Assembly: GCA_029244985.1 (NCBI GenBank)
Contig: JAQWQD010000054.1
Span: forward strand, 1 to 64,000
Length of the DNA stretch: 64,000 bases
Source: Gammaproteobacteria bacterium
Lineage (GTDB): Bacteria; Pseudomonadota; Gammaproteobacteria; Pseudomonadales; Pseudohongiellaceae
Direction: 5' to 3'
A program made the position numbers and the translations under genes. The notes under the pieces were generated by a model that did not search any database, was not told where the DNA came from, and worked only from the letters and a program-made list of their open reading frames with translations. How positions within the stretch are numbered: position 1 is the first letter of the stretch; each line of letters begins with the position of its first letter. Of the stretch, positions 1 through 8,974 are shown one piece after another.

Positions 1-231
1 CCGAAGCACATCTTCTCGAGGCGTATGGGCACCTACCTGATCAAATAAACCGACACATTTATTATCTAATCGAGCTTTTATCTCAGCCAACTCGTCAGTA
101 GCCTGACTTACGCTGTTTGAAGCCACTAGAAATACACGTGAAGCTCCCAGGCGTTCTATTAAAATTGGCAGGGAATCTTTGACTGATTCTCCAGATACAA
201 CAGTGTCTAAAGCGGAGTAATTAAATTCCAT
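1..231 (-). CDS. Iron-containing alcohol dehydrogenase / maleylacetate reductase family protein (partial, N-terminal 77 residues)
   Basis: An open frame runs without a stop from an ATG at 231 (minus strand) to the window edge, so only the first 77 residues are present. The start reads MEFNYSALDTVVSG and continues through a stretch like LGASRVFLVASNSV, then a Gly-rich turn (VGLFDQVGAHTP). This arrangement of an N-terminal Rossmann-like half matches the Fe-ADH superfamily (PF00465), and the HTP after the QVGA turn resembles maleylacetate reductases, which reduce maleylacetate to 3-oxoadipate in aromatic degradation. The metal-binding half is outside the window, so metal type and substrate cannot be judged. 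It is divergent from the molybdenum hydroxylase genes, with a 163-base shared upstream region. Family assignment is fairly sure; the specific reaction is inference. Confidence 0.7.
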   Translation of the reverse strand, partial: MEFNYSALDTVVSGESVKDSLPILIERLGASRVFLVASNSVSQATDELAEIKARLDNKCVGLFDQVGAHTPREDVLR

Positions 232-394
232 ACCCGGGAACGTCTCATAATTAATAAGGCCGCATATACTCCCACAGCTTCCGACGTTAACCTATTGGTA
301 TAAAGATTTTGTATTATTTATCAATTGATGAGGTGATAACCCTGCTATATGCTTCGCAAATCAACGCGTATTACCCGAAAAGAGGGAAACCAAA

Positions 395-868
395 ATGGCT
401 ACTTTTAAAGTAAACGGCATTGAACATATATTGGATATCGAACCGGAAATGCCTTTGTTATGGGCAATACGAGATGAGATTGGCTTAACTGGAACAAAGT
501 TTGGTTGTGGAATCGCTTCTTGCGGAGCCTGCACAGTCCACATCAACGGCAAGGCGGTTCGCAGCTGCGTAACCCCCGTATCTGCAGTTGAAGGACAAGA
601 AATCACCACAATAGAGGGCCTAGCGGTCGCTCTAGGGGGGACCGCTACTTCTCCGCCCGGCCTTGCAGCAGTCCAACAAGCGTGGATTGACCACCAGATC
701 CCACAGTGTGGCTATTGCCAATCCGGAATGATTATGGCCGTGTCGTCTTTTCTTGCGGAGAATCCAAACCCCAGTGATGCAGAAATTGATGCTGGCATTA
801 CCAATATTTGCCGTTGCGGCTCGTATCCTCGAGTACGAAAAGCAATACACGCGTTGGCGAATGCTTAA
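395..868 (+). CDS. iorA: (2Fe-2S)-binding small subunit of a molybdenum hydroxylase (isoquinoline 1-oxidoreductase alpha type)
   Basis: This 157-residue protein carries two [2Fe-2S] clusters that pass electrons from the molybdenum cofactor of the large subunit. Residues 38-58 hold the plant-ferredoxin-type cluster (C38, C43, C46, C58, seen as CGIASCGAC plus a later Cys). Residues 105-141 hold the second, helical cluster (C105, C108, C139, C141, as CGYCQSG and CRCGSY). Length and motif order match CoxS/IorA-type subunits of the xanthine dehydrogenase family. The large subunit starts 11 bases after the stop. There is no FAD subunit gene next to it, as is usual for the IorAB branch, where electrons leave through a cytochrome c or another acceptor. 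The substrate (N-heterocycle or aldehyde) cannot be read from sequence. Confidence 0.9.
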   Translation: MATFKVNGIEHILDIEPEMPLLWAIRDEIGLTGTKFGCGIASCGACTVHINGKAVRSCVTPVSAVEGQEITTIEGLAVALGGTATSPPGLAAVQQAWIDHQIPQCGYCQSGMIMAVSSFLAENPNPSDAEIDAGITNICRCGSYPRVRKAIHALANA

Positions 869-879
869 GGAGCCCAACA

Positions 880-3099
880 ATGAAAGTGAGTAGAAGACGA
901 TTCATAGTATCCACAGCGGTGGTTGGCGGAGGAGTATTAATTGGATATTCAGCGACCCGTCCTAGCAGGCATAGCCGTGCCAACAAAGAGTTGACCAAAG
1001 GTTCGGAGCGCTTTATCACCTCGTTTATAAAAATTGATAAAGAAAATGAAATCACGATTTTTGTTCCACACTCAGAGATGGGGCAAGGCATACACACAGC
1101 ATTATCTATGATGGCTGCCGACGAACTGGATGCAAATTGGGAAGACATAAAAATTGAGCAAGCTCCAGCAATTGATTTATTTGCGAATGGAGATCTCGTA
1201 AAAGGCTTTGCAGGCGAATTTGGAGTTCCTGACGCTCTAATGCCCTTAGTTAATATGAGCGCATTTCCCATAGCAGAGATAATGAACTTGCAAATAACCG
1301 GTGGCAGTTCCTCAGTGCGTTACACCGGCGAAACAGCAATGCGCACAGCAGGCGCGGCTGCAAGAAATATGCTTCTCGAAGCAGCGGCCATCCGCTTAAG
1401 TGTTCCCATCGATGAACTAACAACAGAACTCAGCCACGTAAATCACAACGCTTCTGGGCAGTCAATGAGCTATGGTCAGCTCGCTGCCGATGCCGCATTG
1501 CTTGAGCCTCCCAAAAATCCGACTCTTAAAGACCGAAGTCAATTCACTATTATGGGTAGAGCAATCTCTCGAAATGACATTCCAGCAAAAGTAGATGGGT
1601 CAGCAATGTTCGGCATAGATGCGCATAGTGATGACATGCTCTTTGCAGCAATCAAGCTCGCGCCCGTTTTTGGCACTAAGCTCGCTTCAGTTGATGCTAC
1701 CGAAGCCTTAACCCTTAGAGGGGTGAAAAGAGTAATTGAACTAGAGGATTCATTCGCGGTAGTTGCAGATAGCTACTGGCGAGCAAAAAATGCATTAGCG
1801 CTAGTTGATGCTACTTTTGAAGCGTCAGAAAACGACTCTATCTCTAGTAGTGACATCGACGCCCGGTTCAGTAAAGAACTTGACGAAAATAATGGCAGCA
1901 AAGATAAAGAGGTAGGCGATGCTGAAGCAGAATTAGAGGTAGCAGCTGACATTTTAGAAGCAAATTATCGAGTCCCCTATCTTGCCCATGCTGCAATGGA
2001 ACCCATGAACTGCACAGTTCATTTTAAAGGAGATGCCGCAGAAGTATGGACTAGCACTCAAGACGCACTAGGCACCGCTGGCCGTGTTGCTAGTGTGGCC
2101 GGTTTACCTGAAAGCAAAGTAACTTTCCATCAAACATATTGCGGGGGTGGTTTTGGTAGACGGGTGCCGTTATTGAATTCTAATGTAATCGATCATGCGA
2201 CACTGATAGCTATGGAATTTGACGTTCCTGTAAAAACTATTTTTAGTCGCGAAGATGATATGCAACAGGACCACTATCGACCCGCCGTTCACAATAATTT
2301 TAAAGCAGCATTTGATGTCAATAATAACGTAACCGCATGGCATAGCCGTTTTACCGGTCCGATATCAGTGCCAGGTGCATCTCACATACCTTACGCGATT
2401 GAAAATCAATCAATACGGGTTGTAGATGGTAAGACCCATGTCCCGATAGGACCATGGCGAAGCGTAGATCACACGCAACAAACTTTTTTCACAGAATCAT
2501 TTATTGATGAAATAGCTAATCGCGCTGGTGTGAATCCGTACCAGTTTCGGATTAATTTACTACAAGCTCACCCTCGCCATAGAAAGGTATTGGAAGTTGC
2601 TGCAGAAGCGGCGGGCTATGGAGAAAACTTACAAGAAGGACATGCTTTAGGTATTGCTGTACAAGAAAGCTTTGGAAGTTTTGTAGCAGAAATCGCAGAA
2701 GTATCGTTAAATAAAGACAATCAGCCAGTCGTACATAAAGTTACTTGCGCAATTGACTGTGGATGGGCGGTAAACCCAGACATAGTAGAAGCGCAAATTG
2801 AAAGTGGCATTATTTTTGGATTGTCTGCCGCTATGTATGGTGAGATTACTATTGAGAATGGTCGAGTTGCACAGGGCAACTTCCCTGACTATGAAGTAGT
2901 AAGGATGGCTTCATCGCCTAAGATAGAAGTACACATCGTCGAATCTGGTGGAGCACCAGGTGGTCTCGGGGAGCCCGCAACACCACCTATTGCCGCGGCG
3001 GTAACCAACGCCCTCTACATACTTACAGGGCAGAGGGTTCGTGATTTACCAATCATGAATCACGAGTTCTCCATTGGAAACCCTGTGGCTCAGGTTTAA
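880..3099 (+). CDS. iorB: Molybdopterin-binding large subunit of a molybdenum hydroxylase (isoquinoline 1-oxidoreductase beta type), Tat-exported
   Basis: The 739-residue catalytic subunit binds the molybdopterin cytosine dinucleotide cofactor and hydroxylates its substrate with water-derived oxygen. I start it at ATG 880, preceded by TAAGGAG at 866-872; a longer frame opening at 808 overlaps iorA and lacks support. The N-terminus has a twin-arginine motif (SRRRFIVS) followed by a hydrophobic stretch, so the enzyme is probably exported folded with IorA. A cofactor-binding GGGFGRR lies near residue 421, and the family's catalytic Glu is E698 in GGLGEPATPP close to the C-terminus. Length fits IorB-like single-chain subunits, which in this branch act as periplasmic or membrane-associated dehydrogenases. 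An aldehyde or N-heterocycle is the likely substrate. Confidence 0.9.
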   Translation: MKVSRRRFIVSTAVVGGGVLIGYSATRPSRHSRANKELTKGSERFITSFIKIDKENEITIFVPHSEMGQGIHTALSMMAADELDANWEDIKIEQAPAIDLFANGDLVKGFAGEFGVPDALMPLVNMSAFPIAEIMNLQITGGSSSVRYTGETAMRTAGAAARNMLLEAAAIRLSVPIDELTTELSHVNHNASGQSMSYGQLAADAALLEPPKNPTLKDRSQFTIMGRAISRNDIPAKVDGSAMFGIDAHSDDMLFAAIKLAPVFGTKLASVDATEALTLRGVKRVIELEDSFAVVADSYWRAKNALALVDATFEASENDSISSSDIDARFSKELDENNGSKDKEVGDAEAELEVAADILEANYRVPYLAHAAMEPMNCTVHFKGDAAEVWTSTQDALGTAGRVASVAGLPESKVTFHQTYCGGGFGRRVPLLNSNVIDHATLIAMEFDVPVKTIFSREDDMQQDHYRPAVHNNFKAAFDVNNNVTAWHSRFTGPISVPGASHIPYAIENQSIRVVDGKTHVPIGPWRSVDHTQQTFFTESFIDEIANRAGVNPYQFRINLLQAHPRHRKVLEVAAEAAGYGENLQEGHALGIAVQESFGSFVAEIAEVSLNKDNQPVVHKVTCAIDCGWAVNPDIVEAQIESGIIFGLSAAMYGEITIENGRVAQGNFPDYEVVRMASSPKIEVHIVESGGAPGGLGEPATPPIAAAVTNALYILTGQRVRDLPIMNHEFSIGNPVAQV

Positions 3100-3228
3100 T
3101 TATTGGAACGAAATTTGGGGATCTGCTTAACCAAGCTATAGGCCTCGATTAATGAAGCTTTCGGCCCTAATTCAGCCGCAAGTCATGCTACACTTGACCC
3201 TTACCTGTACTAGAGAGCCTCCCCCTCA

Positions 3229-3795
3229 GTGCTGATACTGATTCTTGGCCTATTACTTTTTTTCATCCCACATCTCCTTCGAGAGTTCGGGCTTAGAGAC
3301 TCATTAATAGCTCGCTTGCCCAACAGGACAGCCTATACGGGACTGTACTCGTTATTTGTACTCAGCGGGCTAATGCTGATTGTTTGGGGCAAATCCCTCT
3401 CACCTTTTACTATGGTGTGGGAACCTCCTTTCAGCTTGCGTTACCTTTCTTCAATACTCATGCTCCCTGCGTTCATTCTGCTGGTAGCGAGTAATATACT
3501 TACCTCTTTTATTCGCTGGCAGTTGAGAAACCCCATGTTGCTGGGGGTATTTATATGGGGAATTTCTCATCTCTGGGCGAATGGTGATTTGGCATCAATA
3601 CTCCTCTTCGGGAGTTTTAGCTTATGGTCCGGTTTAAAGTTTGTAACCCTGCGCAATAATTCTGAGTCAGCGTTAGTGCCAAAACTCAAATGGTTATGGC
3701 GAGATTCTATTGCAGTGATTGTTGGGGCAGTGGTTTATTTCCTTGTTTTTATTAACCACGGTCAATTATTTGGAGTCGGTCTTGCCCTTAATTAA
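3229..3795 (+). CDS. NnrU family membrane protein
   Basis: This 188-residue protein is strongly hydrophobic with about five to six predicted membrane helices. The opening LLLFFIPHLLREFGLRD followed by RTAYTGLYSLFVLSGL is typical of the NnrU/MapeG-like family (PF07298), named from a gene near nitrite/nitric oxide reductase clusters in rhodobacters but found widely with no clear biochemical role. The start is a GTG at 3229; no ATG lies upstream in frame before a stop. The gene overlaps the next small secreted-protein gene, so the two are probably co-transcribed. No denitrification genes are visible here, so a role in NO metabolism is not supported by context. Confidence 0.8.
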   Translation: MLILILGLLLFFIPHLLREFGLRDSLIARLPNRTAYTGLYSLFVLSGLMLIVWGKSLSPFTMVWEPPFSLRYLSSILMLPAFILLVASNILTSFIRWQLRNPMLLGVFIWGISHLWANGDLASILLFGSFSLWSGLKFVTLRNNSESALVPKLKWLWRDSIAVIVGAVVYFLVFINHGQLFGVGLALN

Positions 3796-4177
3796 GTCGA
3801 ATTTAACACTACTCATAATTGCGATCTTGCTCTCCCATAAGCTTGCAGCACAAGAAACAAGTGACAGTGTTTGGGCTGGAAATTGGATAGGAGATGGAAC
3901 TCTATTCCAAATACAAGTGGAAGTTACGAATGGCGTCATGAAGGTCCATCAAGTTGAATCTATGGGTTTTATTTGGACTAGCAAAGATGGATCAGTAGAA
4001 GGGAATATCGCAAGGGTTGAAGTTGAATACGCCGGCGTAACTGGCATTATTCAGGCGGAATTAGTTGATGCACAAACAGTCGTTGCTTTTGCTGCAACTT
4101 GCACTCCAGACTTCATGGTTGTCTGTGCCTTGGCAAAAGATCGACAGGCTGTATTTAAGAAAATCTCTGTAAATTAG
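3782..4177 (+). CDS. Small secreted protein of unknown function
   Basis: I do not recognise the family. The frame overlaps the end of the NnrU-like gene. A TTG at 3782 has GGAG at 3772-3775 at proper spacing and gives a clean signal peptide (hydrophobic LTLLIIAILL, ending in LAAQ), leaving about 110 mature residues. Longer readings from TTG 3719 or 3770 would put extra residues in front of the signal peptide. The mature part looks beta-rich (WAGNWIGDGTLFQIQVEV, then GVTGIIQAELVDAQTVVAF) with two Cys (CTPDFMVVC) that could form a disulfide. It ends on the opposite strand's clpP stop region, overlapping by four bases. The start is uncertain; coding status is likely because of the signal peptide and coupling to the gene before it. 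Confidence 0.6.
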   Translation: MPLIKSNLTLLIIAILLSHKLAAQETSDSVWAGNWIGDGTLFQIQVEVTNGVMKVHQVESMGFIWTSKDGSVEGNIARVEVEYAGVTGIIQAELVDAQTVVAFAATCTPDFMVVCALAKDRQAVFKKISVN

Positions 4178-4767
4178 ATTTCATTCGCCGACGCAACGAC
4201 TTTTTTTACGATTCCGTAGGCAATAGCCTCATCAACTGTCATCCAATAATCTCGATCAGTGTCCACAGCTACCCGCTCTAGATCTTGTCCAGTTTCCTTG
4301 GCTATTAGCTGATTAATTCTCGCTTTGGTTTTGACGATTTGCTCTGCCTGAATCGCAATATCGGTCGCATCACCCTGTGAACCCCCAAGTGGTTGGTGAA
4401 TGAGAAAACGCGTATTAGGTAGGGCGAAACGATTTTCCTTATCTGCTGCAAGGTAGATTGTAGTAGCTGCACTTGCCACCCAACCGGTACCAATTACTTT
4501 GACCGTTGGCTTAATAAATTTAATCATGTCATAAACGACATCACCAGATTCAACATGCCCGCCTGGTGAACTTATATAGATAGAGATTGCATCGTCGCTT
4601 TCAGCAGCTAGCGCTAACAATCTTTCAGTCACAGATCGCGCTATCTTGTCATTGATTTCACCAAATATTGTGAGTGATCTGGATTTGAACAGCTTCTCAT
4701 CCATAAAGCCTGAGCGACCTGCTCCTTTTGCTTCCTTAATTTCCTTGTCTGGTGAGTTTAAAGCCAT
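4174..4767 (-). CDS. clpP: ClpP-family serine protease subunit (second-type ClpP)
   Basis: The 197-residue protein is a ClpP-fold peptidase. The catalytic triad can be placed by alignment with E. coli ClpP spacing: S99 in GWVASAATTI, H124 in IHQPLGG and D173 in DTDRDYWMT, with the same 25- and 49-residue intervals. The helix around the Ser departs from the usual GQAASMGAFLL. The N-terminus has a charged extension (residues 1-25) rather than the axial-loop sequence of housekeeping ClpP. There is no clpX, tig or lon next to it, so this is probably an accessory ClpP-like protease whose ATPase partner is elsewhere or absent. It is followed, on the same strand upstream, by a lipoprotein cytochrome gene 27 bases away. 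Confidence 0.88.
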   Translation of the reverse strand: MALNSPDKEIKEAKGAGRSGFMDEKLFKSRSLTIFGEINDKIARSVTERLLALAAESDDAISIYISSPGGHVESGDVVYDMIKFIKPTVKVIGTGWVASAATTIYLAADKENRFALPNTRFLIHQPLGGSQGDATDIAIQAEQIVKTKARINQLIAKETGQDLERVAVDTDRDYWMTVDEAIAYGIVKKVVASANEI

Positions 4768-4794
4768 GAATGATTCCCAATTAGTGTAAAAATA

Positions 4795-5175
4795 TTATGA
4801 ACAAGCTTGCTGGTTGCTGCGTAGGTAAGCGATGATTTTCCATAAGTCATCATCGCCTTCTGGAAAATTTGAACCAAAGCCAACCATTCGAGTATTGGGG
4901 ACGCCATTGGTTACGGTGTCGAAGATCTCTTGATCGCTACCACCATTTTTCCATTCACAATCAAAGAGGAATAAGGCATCTGATTCGCCGGGTTGAATGC
5001 GATGGCAATAGCCAGAACAACTGCCGGCGAAAAGCGCCCGCCCTCGCCCCACTGCCTCGGGATCTGCCATGAAAGCCTCAACAACAGTCGGCTCAGCAGG
5101 TGTTTGGGGTTCTCCACCGCAGGAGACTAACAATCCCAGGAAAATTATGATCATGGACAATCTAAAAGACTTCAT
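4795..5175 (-). CDS. Lipoprotein c-type cytochrome with a CX3CH haem motif
   Basis: I start at ATG 5175 (AAAGAG about seven bases upstream), giving 126 residues; a longer frame to 5235 adds 20 unlikely residues. The signal peptide ends at a lipobox LVSC with C19, so it should be anchored to a membrane in the periplasm. The haem site reads C53-S-G-Y-C57-H58, three residues between the cysteines instead of two; I checked the codons on the minus strand. M97 in NTRMVGFGSNF is the likely sixth ligand, and the WKIIAYLRS tail matches class I cytochrome c helices. Extra cysteines C73 and C125 could form a disulfide. It could carry electrons from one of the periplasmic dehydrogenases of the window, which is inference. 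Confidence 0.8.
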   Translation of the reverse strand: MKSFRLSMIIIFLGLLVSCGGEPQTPAEPTVVEAFMADPEAVGRGRALFAGSCSGYCHRIQPGESDALFLFDCEWKNGGSDQEIFDTVTNGVPNTRMVGFGSNFPEGDDDLWKIIAYLRSNQQACS

Positions 5176-5283
5176 AGGCATACTCTTTATAAATTCAACT
5201 TTCGTGCGCGAACGCAGCATAAAACAGTCGAGCAAATATTAGCAAGCTGTTCACTGCGATTAACTTATCTCTTGCTATGACCC

Positions 5284-7761
5284 TTACAGGGTTTCTTCTC
5301 CCAAAGGCTTAAACGTAATCAGCAATTGGGGCAGCAAAGTCAAAGAACCTGTTAATGCTACTAGCATTGCAAAACTAGTAAGAAGGCCAAATACAATTGT
5401 CGGAATAAAATTTGACAGAGCCAAAATTGAGAAACCAGCCACGATAGTCATGGAAGTAAAATACATCGCTCTTCCAATACTGTTGTGACAGAAAAACATG
5501 GTCTCTCGGTACTTACCAATTCTCGGAAACTCTCGTCGAAACCGGTGCATATAATGAATAGTGTTATCTACGCCTATTCCGACAGAAATAGCGGCGATAG
5601 TTATCGTCATAATGTCTAGTGGAATGCCTAACCACCCCATAATTCCCAAAACAACTGCGGCGGCAATGGCGTTAGGAACGATACAAATTAGAGCAATGAC
5701 CCACGAACGAAATAAAGCAAGAAACATCAGCATGATGGCCAGCATTACTACACCCAAAGTGAGAATTTGTGATTGAAATAGGCTTTGTAGCACATTGTTA
5801 TACATCACGAGAATGCCTGTTAATCTTACTTCTTCGTCTTCGAACCCGAATTCTCGTTCAACGCCAGATTCAATGCGCCTCAGTAATTCATTGCGATTTA
5901 AACCTTCCGCCGATTCAATAACTCTCACATTATACCGCAGTTGATTGTCTTCTATCGAAACAAAAGGATTCAATACTGTATCCTTAAGAGTTTCTGGTAT
6001 TCGGCTATAGAGTAGCGCCCATAACAATCCGTCTATTGGTTCATTAGCATTAAGTTTCTCTGCTAATTGTATAACCGCCCCAAAAGAGAGTACTTTGCCT
6101 GTTTGTTGATCATTGTCTAAATATTCGTGAATCGCTTTTATCTGATCCATTTTGGCAGCGGTAAACCAATAACCATAATTATCTAAGCTATCTCCAAAGC
6201 CTTCATCAAAATCTCCAAAACTATCATCGAAGCCATCGTCAAATTCTTCTTCAGCATCGGGCAAATCCACCACAACATCAAAGGACAGTGTTCCTCCAAG
6301 TTTGTCATCAAGGAGTGTCATGCCTTGAAATATTTCTGTGCTTTCTCTGAAGTAGTCTATAAAACTATTTTCTACGCGAAGCCTGGTTAAGCCAATTACA
6401 CTCAACACCAGAATCAGCCCATAAATAATAAGAACGTTTCCTTTAAGCTTGTCAGTGATAGTAGCCAAAGCTGCGGTGAGGTTAAGTCTTAAGTTGGAAG
6501 AAAGCTGCGTATCATCAGCCTTAAGCATACTCATGACTGCTGGAAATAAAGTGAATGCCACTACAAGCGCTGTCGAGACGCCCATCACCATCATCCAACC
6601 AAAGGTGATAATCGGGAGGATTCCACTAACGATAAGAGAACCAAAGGCAACTGCTGTGGTAAGCGCAGTGTAGAGACAGGGCCGAAACATACTTCGAATT
6701 GCATGCCGAAGTATCTTATCGTGATTACTGTAATGCCTAGTTGCACGTAATTCTCGATAGCGCACAATTAAATGCACGGTTAAAGAAATCATAATAATTA
6801 GAAGTAGCGAAATAAAGTTAGAAGATACAACCGTCACTCGCCAATCCATGAGCCCAAGAACTCCAACCATAATAGTGCCGGCTACAGCGCAACACGCTAG
6901 AGGCATTGCTACCCAGCGCAATTTTCGAAAAATTAGACCAAGTGCCACAATTATGAGCAACACCACTGCAATACTAAAACTGCGCAGATCAGCCTCTACG
7001 AAAGTTACCAAGTCATCAGCTATCATAGGTGCACCGCCCAGATATATCTGAGCACTATCCTTGTGATTATCGAGTACATTTCTAATATCACTGATGATTT
7101 CATGTTGCCGGTCTGCTGCTATTACGCTGTCGGTTGCGTACCCTGCTTCAACATCCACTAATTCCAACGCTTCTTCTTCGGTAAGGCCATCATCTCGCTC
7201 TAGATTTCTCAACTCAGTACGACGCGCTAATAAGGCTCGAGAAGTTTCATCAATTGAAAAACCAACCAACAAACCTGCTGTATTGCCATCAGGGCTTATT
7301 AGCGCATTCTGAAAAATAGGACTATCCATGATTTCTTGACGAGCTAATTCTAGATCTTGCTCTTCATCCTGAATGGTAAGATAGTCTTCTGATATTCCTG
7401 TTAACGGCGTATCGCCAAACACCGGAACGTTGAGTATTGAGTCCACAGATTCAACACGATCTAAGGCCAATAAATCTTCTCGAAGTTCACTAAGTAGTTG
7501 AAGAGTTTTGGGGTCGAATAGATCAGTAAAGGGGGTGTAAGCCACAATGACTGATTCACCTATACCGTATCGGTCACCAATTTCTCGAGAAAACTCAAGA
7601 TCTGGATCATTCTCTAACAGCAATGAATCCGCCGATGCATCTAGGCGAAAATTTTGTGCATGCCACGCGAAAAAAACGACTAGCAAGAGAAGCACCGAGA
7701 TTACGAGTGTAGGTTTACCAAACACAATATCGTCATAGAGTTTGGCGGCTGAGGAGGGCAT
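5284..7761 (-). CDS. RND/MMPL superfamily transporter
   Basis: About 825 residues with the duplicated RND layout: one helix near residues 17-36, a large periplasmic loop, a five-helix bundle (about 255-430), then a second helix, loop and bundle (about 640-810). It matches the single-protein exporters of COG1033/MMPL rather than the tripartite AcrB type, since no adaptor or outer-membrane gene is near. The second loop contains an Asp/Glu/Phe-rich segment near residues 505-540 (FDDGFDDSFGDFDEGFGDS) not seen in the paralogue at 22560. The start is ATG 7761, with a TTG one codon before it; the Shine-Dalgarno is weak. Substrates of related proteins are often lipids or sterol-like molecules, but nothing here fixes the cargo. 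Confidence 0.85.
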   Translation of the reverse strand: MPSSAAKLYDDIVFGKPTLVISVLLLLVVFFAWHAQNFRLDASADSLLLENDPDLEFSREIGDRYGIGESVIVAYTPFTDLFDPKTLQLLSELREDLLALDRVESVDSILNVPVFGDTPLTGISEDYLTIQDEEQDLELARQEIMDSPIFQNALISPDGNTAGLLVGFSIDETSRALLARRTELRNLERDDGLTEEEALELVDVEAGYATDSVIAADRQHEIISDIRNVLDNHKDSAQIYLGGAPMIADDLVTFVEADLRSFSIAVVLLIIVALGLIFRKLRWVAMPLACCAVAGTIMVGVLGLMDWRVTVVSSNFISLLLIIMISLTVHLIVRYRELRATRHYSNHDKILRHAIRSMFRPCLYTALTTAVAFGSLIVSGILPIITFGWMMVMGVSTALVVAFTLFPAVMSMLKADDTQLSSNLRLNLTAALATITDKLKGNVLIIYGLILVLSVIGLTRLRVENSFIDYFRESTEIFQGMTLLDDKLGGTLSFDVVVDLPDAEEEFDDGFDDSFGDFDEGFGDSLDNYGYWFTAAKMDQIKAIHEYLDNDQQTGKVLSFGAVIQLAEKLNANEPIDGLLWALLYSRIPETLKDTVLNPFVSIEDNQLRYNVRVIESAEGLNRNELLRRIESGVEREFGFEDEEVRLTGILVMYNNVLQSLFQSQILTLGVVMLAIMLMFLALFRSWVIALICIVPNAIAAAVVLGIMGWLGIPLDIMTITIAAISVGIGVDNTIHYMHRFRREFPRIGKYRETMFFCHNSIGRAMYFTSMTIVAGFSILALSNFIPTIVFGLLTSFAMLVALTGSLTLLPQLLITFKPLGEETL

Positions 7762-7984
7762 CAATAAAAAATTCCGTTTACTATTCGTATTATTTCTATC
7801 TGCTGATATTTCTCTATAGAATTAGAGGAAAACACTATATCCAATTAGGCAGCACATTTCGATTCTCTGCTTAATACTTTAGATAATCCCCAAGGTTAAT
7901 TAGGCAAAAGAAACCCAGCGCAGGGCAGGTTTTCGCAACTCTTGTCAGAAGTATTCATAAATACCTGACTAACATTAATGAAAA

Positions 7985-8974
7985 TTAGTTCGCAGCGGCT
8001 TCCATCTCCAAGCGACGGGCCCCTCCCATAATACCTGGAAATGCATAATTTCCTTCATGGCAGGCATATTCATACATCACTTCATCTTCGGGCTTTCGAT
8101 TCATTGCGACTTCACCCGTCCATGGCTGGGAATATGTAAGTGGGTCTTCGATAGTAAACGTATACTTAATCTTGCTGATATTTAAAAGATCAAAACGCTC
8201 AGTGATGACCAAATCATTAGAAGATCCACGAAAAGATTGTTGTGGATGAAAGTTTTTTGTTTGAACAACCAAGGTATCTCCATCCCAATAGCCAACAGAA
8301 TCTCCCATCCATTTCTCTAGGTCATTTGGATTGTGATCCTGATCTAAAGGAATTATGCGGGCATCATGAACCATCTCAACAAATACCATTACATGAGTTG
8401 GAGTTTGCACAATCTGGTAATTATTATTGTAAAGAATAGGCAACATAGGCGGCCCAGAGCCGGATCCAAAAGTAAGCAAGCAGCGTTCCGCTAGCGGCCG
8501 AATCTCATGCCCATCATAGGCCTCTACCCCCGGGCGAGAGCGCCATTTAGAACGAAGATCATTACGTGGATTTTCTCCACCTATAAAAGGAATTTGCCCA
8601 TTAGGAGGGTCCACAATAATTGATGTACGGTATTGACCATTTATTTCGATCGTTTGAGTTCGAGGGTCCCACCAAAAACTGTTGTAGCCAGCATTTGCAT
8701 TGCCGTCAGTGGGCGCTGCGCGATCGCCCTCGATAGCCTGACCTTGTCGATCATATCTGTCACGCCAGGCTTGCATTTGAGCCTGTGCTTCATCTTCATT
8801 CAAAAACCCTTTGGTCCCATATTCTTCGGGTCTAGCTAGAGGAGTCTGGGAAGCATTCGACCAAATTCCTTGCATATCCGGTCGGCCGTCCGGAGTGCGA
8901 GGCATATCCCAATCTTGAGCCGTGGCGTTAAAGCATAGTATGAGAACTGCAAGGAAAGCCGCAGTCTTTGTCAT
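7985..8974 (-). CDS. Secreted protein of unknown family (paralogue A)
   Basis: The start ATG 8974 has GGGGA six bases before it and yields a 329-residue protein with a signal peptide ending ATAQ; a longer frame to 9064 is rejected. I do not know a function. Conserved blocks shared with the paralogue at 19669 are ERCLxxFGSxxGPPMLP, GDSVGYxDGDTLVV, NFHPQQ and YEYACHEGNYA. The mature protein has only two cysteines (in ERC and YAC), also conserved in the paralogue, so a structural disulfide is likely. The repeated beta-strand character and GDTLVV-type blocks suggest a lipocalin- or beta-barrel-like fold, a guess only. It lies downstream of the RND gene on the same strand but with a 1.2 kb spread, and divergent from the redoxin gene. 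Confidence 0.8.
   Translation of the reverse strand: MTKTAAFLAVLILCFNATAQDWDMPRTPDGRPDMQGIWSNASQTPLARPEEYGTKGFLNEDEAQAQMQAWRDRYDRQGQAIEGDRAAPTDGNANAGYNSFWWDPRTQTIEINGQYRTSIIVDPPNGQIPFIGGENPRNDLRSKWRSRPGVEAYDGHEIRPLAERCLLTFGSGSGPPMLPILYNNNYQIVQTPTHVMVFVEMVHDARIIPLDQDHNPNDLEKWMGDSVGYWDGDTLVVQTKNFHPQQSFRGSSNDLVITERFDLLNISKIKYTFTIEDPLTYSQPWTGEVAMNRKPEDEVMYEYACHEGNYAFPGIMGGARRLEMEAAAN

Noticed and set aside
808..879. Extra 24 codons in front of the molybdenum hydroxylase large subunit
   Set aside because: They overlap iorA and lack a ribosome binding site, while ATG 880 has TAAGGAG and a proper Tat signal.
6449..7738. Several plus-strand frames of 63-74 codons opposite the RND gene
   Set aside because: All are antisense to the clear RND coding sequence, with low-complexity composition and no start signals.
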